From an uncultured Hellea sp. (GTDB taxonomy: Bacteria > Pseudomonadota > Alphaproteobacteria > Caulobacterales > Maricaulaceae), in the NCBI GenBank assembly GCA_938007935.1, contig CALLMD010000004.1, positions 62,001 to 126,000 of the forward strand: a DNA stretch of 64,000 nucleotides, in the 5' to 3' direction. Below the pieces are notes generated by a model, which was not told where the DNA came from, ran no database searches, and saw only the letters and a list, made by a program, of their open reading frames with translations. Positions 27,632 through 35,989 of the stretch are shown here, in pieces (the stretch's first letter is position 1; the number at the start of each line of letters is the position of its first letter). Made by a program: the position numbers and the translations under genes.

Positions 27632-28771
27632 TTAAAATTTATGAGCCATTGCGAATTGATTCATATGATAATGCGCATCCCCAAAAAGCTCTTGCAAAAC
27701 ACGAATACGTTTCATGAATAAGCCGATATCATACTCATCGGTCATACCAACGCCGCCATGCATTTGCACACCTTCTTGTGAAGCGAGTTTCGCAACTGAG
27801 CCAAGCTTAGCTTTTGCCATGGCGCAGTAAAGATCAGACTTCGGATCATCATTATCTAGCGCGGTTAGAGCCGCCATAACGGCTGAACGCGCTATTTCCA
27901 TTTCGGAATAAAGATGTGACGCGCGATGTTGCAAAGCTTGGAATTCGCCAATTATTGCGCCAAATTGCTTACGTTCTTTGATGTAAGCAACTGTGCTTTC
28001 AAAGGCCTGCCCACCAGCGCCTAATAGCTCAGCCGCAACGGCCGCGCGGCCAACATTCAACACTTTTCCAAGAACTGCCATACCATCATCAAGGCTTCCC
28101 AGAAGGGCATCGCCGGAAATTTCGACATCATCCAGGTCAATACGGGCCGCATTACGGCTATCCACCATAATGGTGCGTTCTGTAGAGACACCTTTCGTTT
28201 TTGGATCCACGATAAAGAGACTTATCCCGTCAGCATCCCCTTCTTCACCGCTGGTGCGCGCCGCAATGATAAGGGCATCTGCAACATGACCGTCAACGAC
28301 CATAGCTTTGGAGCCATTGAGCTTAAACCCATTACCAGACTTCTCAGCCGTAGCCGATGTGCCAGCCGGATTATGCTTCGCGCCTTCATCAAGGGCGAGC
28401 GCTAGTATAGCGTCGCCGCCCGCTATTTTCGGAAGCCATTCGGTTTTTTGCTCAGCTGAGCCACCTTCGCGAATAGCTGTGGCCGCGAGTATAGCCGTTG
28501 AAAGGAATGGAGAAGCAGAGAGATTACGGCCCATTTGCTCGGCGATGAGGCCCGCCGCCATGAAACCCATATCCACGCCGCCATGGTCTTCATCAATGAC
28601 AACACCAGTAAAGCCCATCTCAGCCATATCTTTCCAAAGGCCGCGATCAAAACCTGTTTCATCGCGCTCATCACGTAGTTTCCGCAAGGATGTCACGGGC
28701 GCTTTATCTGCAAAGAAACCTTCCGCCGTATCGCGGAGCATCACTTCGTCTTCGTTTAATACAAGGGCCAT
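27632..28771 (-). CDS. Acyl-CoA dehydrogenase, subunit-like partner
   Basis: FAD-dependent acyl-CoA dehydrogenase family protein of 379 residues (FadE type). N-terminal helical domain, middle beta domain (LALALDEGAKHNPAG replacing the usual FAD-stacking motif), and the C-terminal domain with MHGGVGMTDEYDIGLFMKR (FAD/CoA site). The position of the usual catalytic glutamate is not obvious. It starts four bases after the other acyl-CoA dehydrogenase, an arrangement typical of heterotetrameric enzymes acting on bulky side chains (the mycobacterial ChsE-type pairs); that reading is inference. Confidence 0.88.
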   Translation of the reverse strand: MALVLNEDEVMLRDTAEGFFADKAPVTSLRKLRDERDETGFDRGLWKDMAEMGFTGVVIDEDHGGVDMGFMAAGLIAEQMGRNLSASPFLSTAILAATAIREGGSAEQKTEWLPKIAGGDAILALALDEGAKHNPAGTSATAEKSGNGFKLNGSKAMVVDGHVADALIIAARTSGEEGDADGISLFIVDPKTKGVSTERTIMVDSRNAARIDLDDVEISGDALLGSLDDGMAVLGKVLNVGRAAVAAELLGAGGQAFESTVAYIKERKQFGAIIGEFQALQHRASHLYSEMEIARSAVMAALTALDNDDPKSDLYCAMAKAKLGSVAKLASQEGVQMHGGVGMTDEYDIGLFMKRIRVLQELFGDAHYHMNQFAMAHKF

Positions 28772-28775
28772 TTAA

Positions 28776-29960
28776 CTACGCTCCGGGGAGTTGAAGAATG
28801 TGTTTAGAGATAATATTAAGCTGCACTTCTGAGGTGCCGCCTTCAATGGAGTTACCTTTAGTGCGTAGCCATGACCGCGCCAATTTACCGTCATTGGACC
28901 GCTCAGACTCCCATTCCAGACCATCATGACCTGTTGCGTCCATCATCAACTCATATTTGCGCTTATTAAGCTCTGTCCCATAATATTTTAGCATAGAACT
29001 ATCCGCGCCGAGTGAGGCTCCCGCTTTGGCTTCTGCGAGCTTACGTGAAACCGTTAGGCCAAAGGCCCAATCATCTATCTCAGCTTCCGCGACTTTCGCG
29101 CGAAGCATGGAATCCGATAGACGTCCATCTTCCAAACCCAGAGATCCCGCTGCGATTTCATGCAGAGGACGTCCCTGTCCTTCAAGCTGACCTTGTCCGC
29201 CAATCATTTCGCGCTCATGAGTCAGCAGGTATTTCGCCACATCCCAGCCCTTATCGCGCGTGCCCACAAGGTTATGCTTCTCAACGCGCACATCTTCAAA
29301 AAAGGTCTCGCAAAAGGGCGAGCGCCCTGAAATCAATTTAATCGGACGCGCTTCAACACCCGGCGTTTCCATATCAAAGAGCACGAAAGAAATACCATGA
29401 TGTTTCTTGCCTGTATTATCCGTGCGCACAAGGCAGAAAATCCAGTCAGCTTGATCCGCATAAGATGTCCAAACCTTCTGGCCATTGACGATGAAGTGAT
29501 CGCCTTTATCTTCGCATTTTGTCGCGAGTGAAGCGAGGTCCGACCCTGCAGAAGGTTCAGAGTACCCCTGACACCAACGAATTTCACCTCGCGCGACAGG
29601 CGGTAAATGCTCAAGTTTTTGTTCTTCTGTGCCAAATTTCAACAGAGCAGGTCCAAGCATCCATATACCAAAGGAAGAAAGCGGTGACCGCGCACCAATG
29701 CGCGCCATTTCTTTTTTGAGAACAATCTCTTCGGCGCGCGAAAGGCCAGCCCCGCCATAGGCCTTGGGCCATGTCGGGACGGTCCACCCTTTGGCGACCA
29801 TACGCTCTAGCCAGACTTTTTGAGCCTTCGATTGGAACTCCCAATTGCGCCCACCCCAGCATAAATCTTTGTCACTGCTAATGGGCTTGCGCATCTCTTG
29901 TGGGCAATTGGCCTCTAACCATTCCCGACATTCCATTGCAAAAGCTTTTAAATCACTCAT
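28776..29960 (-). CDS. Acyl-CoA dehydrogenase, first of an adjacent pair
   Basis: FAD-dependent acyl-CoA dehydrogenase of 394 residues. Contains the FAD-stacking motif RWCQGYSEPSAGSDLAS, the linker VNGQKVWTSYADQADW, and the C-terminal NSIEGGTSEVQLNIIS, as in long or complex-chain acyl-CoA dehydrogenases. Start at ATG 29960 (AAGGA eight bases upstream); the open frame reaches 30065 but would cover the operator-like repeat. First gene of the run that continues with the second dehydrogenase and MaoC. An inverted repeat lies 19 bases upstream of the start. Confidence 0.92.
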   Translation of the reverse strand: MSDLKAFAMECREWLEANCPQEMRKPISSDKDLCWGGRNWEFQSKAQKVWLERMVAKGWTVPTWPKAYGGAGLSRAEEIVLKKEMARIGARSPLSSFGIWMLGPALLKFGTEEQKLEHLPPVARGEIRWCQGYSEPSAGSDLASLATKCEDKGDHFIVNGQKVWTSYADQADWIFCLVRTDNTGKKHHGISFVLFDMETPGVEARPIKLISGRSPFCETFFEDVRVEKHNLVGTRDKGWDVAKYLLTHEREMIGGQGQLEGQGRPLHEIAAGSLGLEDGRLSDSMLRAKVAEAEIDDWAFGLTVSRKLAEAKAGASLGADSSMLKYYGTELNKRKYELMMDATGHDGLEWESERSNDGKLARSWLRTKGNSIEGGTSEVQLNIISKHILQLPGA

Positions 29961-29978
29961 AATCTCATCCTTACACTC

Positions 29979-29998
29979 ATATGCATATAGTTGCATAT
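29979..29998. promoter_or_regulatory. Operator-like inverted repeat upstream of the acyl-CoA dehydrogenases
   Basis: ATATGCA-N6-TGCATAT, seven-base perfect arms. It is centred between the divergent acyl-CoA dehydrogenase and Fe-alcohol dehydrogenase genes. The same core TATGCA-N6-TGCATA is found at 49514-49531 before the thiolase gene. Arm length and spacing suit a dimeric TetR/GntR-like repressor; no candidate regulator gene is adjacent. Confidence 0.55.
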
Positions 29999-30059
29999 AC
30001 TTAGATATACGGTAGGTAAAGACAAACCGTTTGATATAAATTGGATAAAAGAGGCCTGA

Positions 30060-31190
30060 ATGCATTCATTTCAAACCGTCGCTGATATTCGGATTGAACC
30101 GGGCGGGGCTGCAAAGCTTGATTATTATGTTGATGGATTATGCAAGAATAAGCGTATCGCCATCGTCACAGATAAAGGCGTACGCGGCCTAGGCCTCATG
30201 GATGCGGGTATCGCGGCCCTTAAAGAGGCGGGATATGATGTTATCATATTTGACAAAGTCGTCGCTGACCCACCCGAGGAAATCGTCCTTAAAGGCGCAA
30301 CAGCTATCCGCAAATTTAACGCTGGGCTTATTATAGGCTTTGGCGGCGGATCGCCGATGGATACGGCCAAAGTTATCGCGCATTTAGTCGGATGCGACCA
30401 ACCGCTTGAGACGATGTATGGCGTCGGCAATGCCAAAGGCCCCTCTCTGCCATTACTGCTCATTCCGACAACATCAGGGACAGGCTCCGAAGTTACCAAT
30501 GTTGCGATCATCACCACCGGAAAGACCGCCAAAAAGGGCGTTGTCGCAGATAGCCTGTATGCAGACCGCGTGCTGCTTGACGCGGAACTCACATTTGGCC
30601 TGCCGCCCTCAATCACTGCCTCAACGGGCATAGACGCAATGGTTCACGCCATTGAGGCTTACACGTCTATTCGCGAGAAGAACCCCCTATCAGATGCCCT
30701 CGCTTTGACGGCGCTTCGCAAGATGCGAAACTCTATTGTGACCGCCGTTAATGATGGCAAAGACATAGACGCTCGTGATGACATGCTCATTGGGGCGATG
30801 CTGGCGGGGCAAGCCTTTTCCAATGCGCCCTGCGCGGCAGTTCACGCCCTCGCCTATCCCTTGGGCGGTTTCTTTCATGTCCCGCACGGGCTCTCCAATG
30901 CCCTCGTGCTGACAGAGGTGATGAAATATAATCTGCCTAAAGCCGAGCATTGGTACGGGGAAATCGCCAAAGACTTAGGCGTTGGGCAAACAGGTGTAAG
31001 CTTAATTGACGAGATGCTGCGTCTCAAAGATGAGACCCATGTGCCCAAGACTTTAACCGAGGTCAATATTCCACAAGACGCCATCCCCATGATGGCCGAA
31101 GACGCGATGACCAAAGATCGCCTCTTAATGAATAATGCGCGCGAAATGACTTATGACGCGACTGTCAAAATTTATGAGACAATTTTATGA
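30060..31190 (+). CDS. Iron-containing alcohol dehydrogenase
   Basis: Group III (Fe-ADH) NAD(P)-dependent alcohol dehydrogenase of 376 residues. The nucleotide-binding motif GGGSPMDTAKV is near residue 98, TTSGTGSEVT follows, and the metal ligands lie in TGIDAMVHAIEAY and LAYPLGGFFHVPHGLSNAL (His residues). First gene of a tightly coupled run; its TGA overlaps the ATG of the thioesterase gene (ATGA). Substrate unknown, though its setting suggests an alcohol/aldehyde intermediate of acyl catabolism. Confidence 0.92.
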   Translation: MHSFQTVADIRIEPGGAAKLDYYVDGLCKNKRIAIVTDKGVRGLGLMDAGIAALKEAGYDVIIFDKVVADPPEEIVLKGATAIRKFNAGLIIGFGGGSPMDTAKVIAHLVGCDQPLETMYGVGNAKGPSLPLLLIPTTSGTGSEVTNVAIITTGKTAKKGVVADSLYADRVLLDAELTFGLPPSITASTGIDAMVHAIEAYTSIREKNPLSDALALTALRKMRNSIVTAVNDGKDIDARDDMLIGAMLAGQAFSNAPCAAVHALAYPLGGFFHVPHGLSNALVLTEVMKYNLPKAEHWYGEIAKDLGVGQTGVSLIDEMLRLKDETHVPKTLTEVNIPQDAIPMMAEDAMTKDRLLMNNAREMTYDATVKIYETIL

Positions 31191-31621
31191 GCCGGCCTGC
31201 CCCGCATAAGCTAGAGGAATACCCCCACAGCCTTATTATCCCCACGCGCTGGGCGGATAATGATGTTTATGGGCATATCAATAATGCGGTCTATTATTTC
31301 TATTTTGACACGGTGGTGAACCGCTTCCTGATTGACAATGACCTGCTTGAGATTGGCGAAAGCGATATCATTGGCCTCGTGGTCGAAACGGGCTGTAGCT
31401 ATTTCGCCCCTGTGAGCTTTCCCGATGACATCACCGCCGCACTGCGTGTGGCCAAGCTCGGCAATAGCTCTGTGACCTATGAGATTGCCCTGTTCAAAAA
31501 TGATAGCGCCACAGCCGCCGCGCAAGGACATTTCGTCCATGTTTATGTTGACGAAAAAACACGGCGGCCAGTAAAAATATCTGATAAGATGCGAGAGAAA
31601 CTGACGGAGATAGTAGTATGA
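31187..31621 (+). CDS. 4-hydroxybenzoyl-CoA-type thioesterase
   Basis: Hotdog acyl-CoA thioesterase of 144 residues. The family start is seen in PTRWADNDVYGHINNAVYYFYFD, with the catalytic Asp and the conserved HxNN. Overlaps its neighbours by four bases at both ends (ATGA), so translation is coupled across alcohol dehydrogenase, thioesterase and HD protein. Confidence 0.88.
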   Translation: MSRPAPHKLEEYPHSLIIPTRWADNDVYGHINNAVYYFYFDTVVNRFLIDNDLLEIGESDIIGLVVETGCSYFAPVSFPDDITAALRVAKLGNSSVTYEIALFKNDSATAAAQGHFVHVYVDEKTRRPVKISDKMREKLTEIVV

Positions 31622-32220
31622 GCCAATATGCAGAGATGATTAAAGACGACCCAGCACTCGTCGGAGAGACCGCAAAATTCACACGCATGCAAGATGGCAC
31701 GCTAGAAGATTGGCAGAAAATCGGCGCGGCACATAAGCAAGATTTCACCAAGACCGCTGACCGTTTTATCGGCATGTTAAAACAGCTCGAAGACGCGACT
31801 CTTGGCTTTGCCTGTGATCAACTCCAACATGCCCTGATGTGCGGCACCCTCGCCCGCCGCGATGGCGCGAGCGATGAGCAAATTGTCGTCGCGCTGTGTC
31901 ACGATATGGCGAAAGTCATCAACGTCCCCAATCACGGCCCTATCGTTGCCGAAATGCTCAAGCCCTATGTGAGCGAGGATAGTTATCATGTGCTGCGCAA
32001 CCACCAAGCCTTTCAAGGTGAGCATTATTATCACTATATGGGCGCGCCCACAGATCTGCGCCTGCAATGGAAAGATGAGCCGTGGTATGATTACGCGGTC
32101 AAGCTCGTCGATGAATGGGACGCCCCCGCTTTTGATCCCGATTTCGAAGCCGACTCATTAGAAAGCTTTGAGCCGTTAATGCGCAAGATATTTCACGATA
32201 GCCCTATGGCTGTGGGATAG
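31618..32220 (+). CDS. HD-domain protein, possible mixed-valence diiron oxygenase type
   Basis: A 200-residue HD-domain protein. Candidate metal ligands are His71, His95-Asp96 (CHDMAKV), His106, His124 or His129, and Asp165 or Asp168. The 24-residue gap between the first His and the HD pair equals that of PhnZ (His34 to His58), a mixed-valence diiron oxygenase, and the protein is oxygenase-sized without any nucleotidase features, but the later ligand spacing does not match cleanly. It could equally be a phosphohydrolase. Member of the coupled run; its TAG overlaps the next GTG. Confidence 0.7.
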   Translation: MSQYAEMIKDDPALVGETAKFTRMQDGTLEDWQKIGAAHKQDFTKTADRFIGMLKQLEDATLGFACDQLQHALMCGTLARRDGASDEQIVVALCHDMAKVINVPNHGPIVAEMLKPYVSEDSYHVLRNHQAFQGEHYYHYMGAPTDLRLQWKDEPWYDYAVKLVDEWDAPAFDPDFEADSLESFEPLMRKIFHDSPMAVG

Positions 32221-33176
32221 TGAAGAAACTAGGAGGAGCAGCGCTCCTCATTTTGCTTGCCGCTGGCGTTTGGGTGAATAGCCGATTGCCTGCGCCGCAT
32301 GTGAAGGCCAGAAGTTTCCCTGACTATTCGGTTATCCCGCAAGATTTTGATTGGGCCGAATTATCTCCCAACAACAAAGAATATAAGGGTTCATTCACCA
32401 CATATGGTGGAGGTTCCTCCCACAATATGCACTTCCCTAGAAATTTGGTCACCTTTCTTCCGAGTTTAGGTCGCGAAGCGACAGACTTTATGGAATTATC
32501 AAGAAAAGTTGAGATGCAAGGTTTCTCGATAGATATCGTAGATTTCGTTTCTCTCAAAAGAGATGAAGCTCCGAATAATTTCGAGGACTATGCTAAAATC
32601 TTTTCACCACATATATTAGCAGGATACGAATTCAGAGACGACGAAAAAGTTGCAATTGTAGGACACGCATTTGGAAATCGGGTCGCAAGAAAAATAGCGA
32701 GCCGCAAACCTGAGCGCGTTAGCGCCGTCGTCCTCCTCGCGGCGGGCGGGCAAGTGCCGATGGAACCCAAGGCCGAGCAATCGCTCAAGAATATTTTCAA
32801 TCCCCTGCGCAGCTATAAATCGCGCATGAAAGATGTCGAATATGCGTTCTTTGCAGATGGCAATGAGGTACCTGTTTATTGGAAACGCGGCTGGCATACC
32901 AAAACGGCTATGGCACAAGCGGAAGCTGTTGCAAATAGCGCGGGCGATGACAGTTGGCACTGCGCGGGCGGCGTGCCAATGCTGATTGTGCAGTCGATGC
33001 AGGACCGTATCGCGCCCATTGAGAATGCCTACGCCTTAAAAGAGAAATGCCCGCAGGAGGTCGAGATTGTTGAGGTTCAAAATGCGGGCCATGCTCTGCT
33101 TCCCGAACAACCCGAAGCGGTGGCCAAAGCTGTGCTTGACTTTCTCGCCAAACACCACCCTTCTGCGCCTAAGTAA
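32220..33176 (+). CDS. Alpha/beta-hydrolase fold protein with Ala in place of the nucleophile
   Basis: A 318-residue protein with an N-terminal hydrophobic segment (signal or anchor) and an alpha/beta-hydrolase fold. The nucleophile elbow reads VAIVGHAFGNRVAR, with Ala (codon GCA) where Ser is expected; the acid (QSMQDRIAP) and the base (NAGHALLPEQ) of the triad are present. It may be non-hydrolytic or use another mechanism. GTG start overlaps the HD gene's stop. Bases about 32330-32695 are clearly more AT-rich than the GC-rich 3' half, suggesting a mosaic gene. Confidence 0.75.
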   Translation: MKKLGGAALLILLAAGVWVNSRLPAPHVKARSFPDYSVIPQDFDWAELSPNNKEYKGSFTTYGGGSSHNMHFPRNLVTFLPSLGREATDFMELSRKVEMQGFSIDIVDFVSLKRDEAPNNFEDYAKIFSPHILAGYEFRDDEKVAIVGHAFGNRVARKIASRKPERVSAVVLLAAGGQVPMEPKAEQSLKNIFNPLRSYKSRMKDVEYAFFADGNEVPVYWKRGWHTKTAMAQAEAVANSAGDDSWHCAGGVPMLIVQSMQDRIAPIENAYALKEKCPQEVEIVEVQNAGHALLPEQPEAVAKAVLDFLAKHHPSAPK

Positions 33177-33225
33177 AACTGAACACTTCTACCCGGCGTA
33201 ATAAACAAAATAATTGGGAACATCT

Positions 33226-34059
33226 ATGACTGAGATTGCAAATAAAACCGCTTTCGTAACGGGGGCGGCATCAGGCATAGGCTTGGCGCTGACCAAAGCT
33301 TTATTAGCGCGCGGGGCCAAAGTCATGATGGCGGATATGAATGCCGAAGGCCTGAAAGCCGCGCAAGCCAGCCTAGACCGCCCCGATGATACAGCCATAA
33401 TCGTATGCGATGTTGCAGATGCCACCTCTGTGCAAGGCGCTGCCAAAGCGACAATTGATAGATTTGGAAAAGCGCATCTCGTTTTCAATAACGCCGGTGT
33501 TAGCCTTGCGGGCCTGCCGGGGAAATTTAATCTTGAGGATTGGCGATGGATTGTGGACATCAACATTATGGGCATTGTCTATGGCTGCGAGACTTTCATC
33601 CCCTTAATCGCCTCTCATGGTGAAGGCGGACATATCATCAATACAGCCTCTATGGCAGGACATGTCACAAATCCTGGCATGGGGCCTTATTTTGCCACTA
33701 AATTTGCCGTGGTCGGATACTCAGAAGCCTTGCGCATGGAGTTAAAAAATATCGGCATAGGTGTCTCTTGTCTGTGTCCAACATGGATAAAATCCAACAT
33801 ACATAACACCTCGGATAAGAGCCCTGGCGCAGTTAATTCACGCGAAGAGTTTAAAAGCTCTAAAGCCTATCAAACAGTCAAGTCCTTGATTGAAAATGGA
33901 ATGTCTCCCGATATTTATGCGGAGCTTTGTATGAAGGGCATCGGGGCGAACCGAATGCATATTTTCAATGACCCCGAAACGCGTCAAGCCATGCTTGATC
34001 GTCACACGTCAACTATGGCAGATTATGATGCTTGCTTGACTGATTTAGGGATAGCTTAA
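33226..34059 (+). CDS. Short-chain dehydrogenase/reductase
   Basis: NAD(P)-dependent classical SDR of 277 residues. Cofactor loop TGAASGIG, FNNAGV, the Ser in NTASMAGH, and the catalytic YFATKFAV (YxxxK). ATG 33226 with GGGA upstream is preferred over a TTG four codons earlier. The sequence resembles SDRs found with acyl-CoA or steroid catabolic genes, consistent with the preceding run, from which it is 49 bases away. Overlaps recQ by four bases at the convergent stops. Confidence 0.88.
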   Translation: MTEIANKTAFVTGAASGIGLALTKALLARGAKVMMADMNAEGLKAAQASLDRPDDTAIIVCDVADATSVQGAAKATIDRFGKAHLVFNNAGVSLAGLPGKFNLEDWRWIVDINIMGIVYGCETFIPLIASHGEGGHIINTASMAGHVTNPGMGPYFATKFAVVGYSEALRMELKNIGIGVSCLCPTWIKSNIHNTSDKSPGAVNSREEFKSSKAYQTVKSLIENGMSPDIYAELCMKGIGANRMHIFNDPETRQAMLDRHTSTMADYDACLTDLGIA

Positions 34060-35855
34060 GCTTCGCCGATAACGTTTAAAAAAGCTTCGCCGTAACGCTC
34101 ATATTTAGTTTCGCCAACACCTGAAACGTCCAGCATTTCAGCCTTATTAGACGGCACTTTCGCGACCATATCCATAAGCGTTGCGTCGGAGAAAACAACA
34201 AAGGCAGGCTTTCCTAGCTCGCGCGCAAATTCCATGCGCAGAGATTTTAGCCGCGAGAGCAAGTCTTTCTCATCTGCATTAAGCGCAGTTTCCGCAATCG
34301 CTTTTCGGGCCTGTCGCGCCGTTTTTTCGGTGCGGCCGACAGCGATGTCTTTACATTCAAAGACCGCCTGACCCGCCAGAATATCCAAAGCGCCCTGCTC
34401 TAAGGTCAGCGCGCCATAACGGCTTATATCCATACTGATAATCCCTGCGCCAAAGGCTTGGCGGATAAGGGCTTGCAGATAGGGTTTTCCAAATTCTTTA
34501 CCCCCGCCAAATGCAGCCAGATTGTCATGGGAGAACTGAACAACGCGGTCTGTTGCTTCGCCCCGCGTCACAGCAATAACATGGGTTGTCCCAAAGCGTT
34601 GTCCCGTTTCAGATATCGCCGCAAAGAGCGCCTTGGCGGGCAAGGTTGCGTCAATCATATCAGGCGGGCTCATACAATTATCACAATTCCCGCAAGGCTC
34701 TGCGGGCTCGCCGAAATAACTTAATAATAACGCGCGGCGGCATCCCGACGCCTCGCAATATCCCAGCAAGGCATCAAGGCGCTTATGCTCGCGCATTTGA
34801 TGTTCACTATCGCTCCCATCATCACTAATAAATTGCCGCCGCATTCGAATATCATCAAGGCCATATAAAAGCGCCGTCACCGCAGGATTTCCGTCGCGAC
34901 CCGCACGGCCAATCTCTTGATAAAAGGCCTCAAGGCTGCCCGGAATATTCATGTGATAGACAAAGCGAATATCAGGCTTATCAATCCCCATGCCAAAGGC
35001 AATAGTCGCCACCATCACCACCCCGTCTTCAGCCATAAACCGTTCTTGATTTTCAAAACGCGTCTCGGGCGGCAAGCCAGCGTGATAAGGCAGCGCCTTA
35101 TAGCCCGCGGCCTTAAGGACATCGGCATATTTTTCTGTGTTTTTACGCGACAGACAGTAAACAATACCCGATTGCCCCTGCGCCGTTTTCATGAATTCCA
35201 TAAGCTGTTCACGGCGATTTCGTAGCGGCGAGACAGCAAGTGACAAATTCGGACGGTCAAAGCCTTGAACAATCGTGCGGCCATTTCCGCTAAAAAGTTT
35301 ATCCGCAATATCTTTTTGGGTCAGCTCATCCGCCGTAGCTGTAAAAGCGGCCATACGCGCATTTGGAAACAGGTCTTTCAGGCGCTGCAAATCTGCATAT
35401 TCAGGACGAAAAGCAGGCCCCCATTTAGAGACGCAATGCGCTTCATCGACGACAAACATGGCCGGGTTAAGTGATTTCATGGCAGATAACATACGCCCCG
35501 TCATCAGGCGTTCGGGCGACATATATAATAGCTTTGTGCCGCCATGGGTGACCGCTTGCCATTCGGCTATATTATCTTCACGCGATTGCCCTGAATGCAG
35601 CGCGCTGACTTTGACGCCGTTCATCCGCAATCCCGCCACTTGGTTATCCATCAAAGCGACAAGCGGCGAAATTACAATTGTCGGGCGCTCAAATAAAAGC
35701 GCGGGCACTTGATAACAAAGAGACTTCCCTGCCCCCGTCGGCATAACCGCCAGCACGCTTTGTCCCTCAACAAGCGCGGAAATAACGTCGCTTTGCCCCG
35801 GACGAAACGCATCAAAACCAAAGGTATCTTTTAAAACCGATTCAGGTGATTTCAT
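34056..35855 (-). CDS. recQ: ATP-dependent DNA helicase RecQ
   Basis: 3'-5' superfamily 2 helicase of recombination and repair. Motif I is MPTGAGKSLCYQVPA, motif II VVDEAHCVSKWG, motif VI QEIGRAGRDG; then the zinc-binding RQC region (YCEASGCRRALL and CGNCDNC), winged helix, and a C-terminal HRDC domain (about 525-597, FAVVF-like FVVFSDATLMDMVAKVP). ATG 35855 gives 599 residues, the usual length; the open frame extends 12 codons to a TTG. Confidence 0.95.
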   Translation of the reverse strand: MKSPESVLKDTFGFDAFRPGQSDVISALVEGQSVLAVMPTGAGKSLCYQVPALLFERPTIVISPLVALMDNQVAGLRMNGVKVSALHSGQSREDNIAEWQAVTHGGTKLLYMSPERLMTGRMLSAMKSLNPAMFVVDEAHCVSKWGPAFRPEYADLQRLKDLFPNARMAAFTATADELTQKDIADKLFSGNGRTIVQGFDRPNLSLAVSPLRNRREQLMEFMKTAQGQSGIVYCLSRKNTEKYADVLKAAGYKALPYHAGLPPETRFENQERFMAEDGVVMVATIAFGMGIDKPDIRFVYHMNIPGSLEAFYQEIGRAGRDGNPAVTALLYGLDDIRMRRQFISDDGSDSEHQMREHKRLDALLGYCEASGCRRALLLSYFGEPAEPCGNCDNCMSPPDMIDATLPAKALFAAISETGQRFGTTHVIAVTRGEATDRVVQFSHDNLAAFGGGKEFGKPYLQALIRQAFGAGIISMDISRYGALTLEQGALDILAGQAVFECKDIAVGRTEKTARQARKAIAETALNADEKDLLSRLKSLRMEFARELGKPAFVVFSDATLMDMVAKVPSNKAEMLDVSGVGETKYERYGEAFLNVIGEA

Positions 35856-35989
35856 GTAGAGGTTACTGGCCTCACAAAAGCCCGCCCGCAAGAGCGCAGA
35901 CAGTAAATCTTCGATAATTCTGAAGATAGATGTTTGTATCCATTCAAGTCAAAGCTTGACCTCTTTGTAAGGCGCGCCCATCAGGCTTT

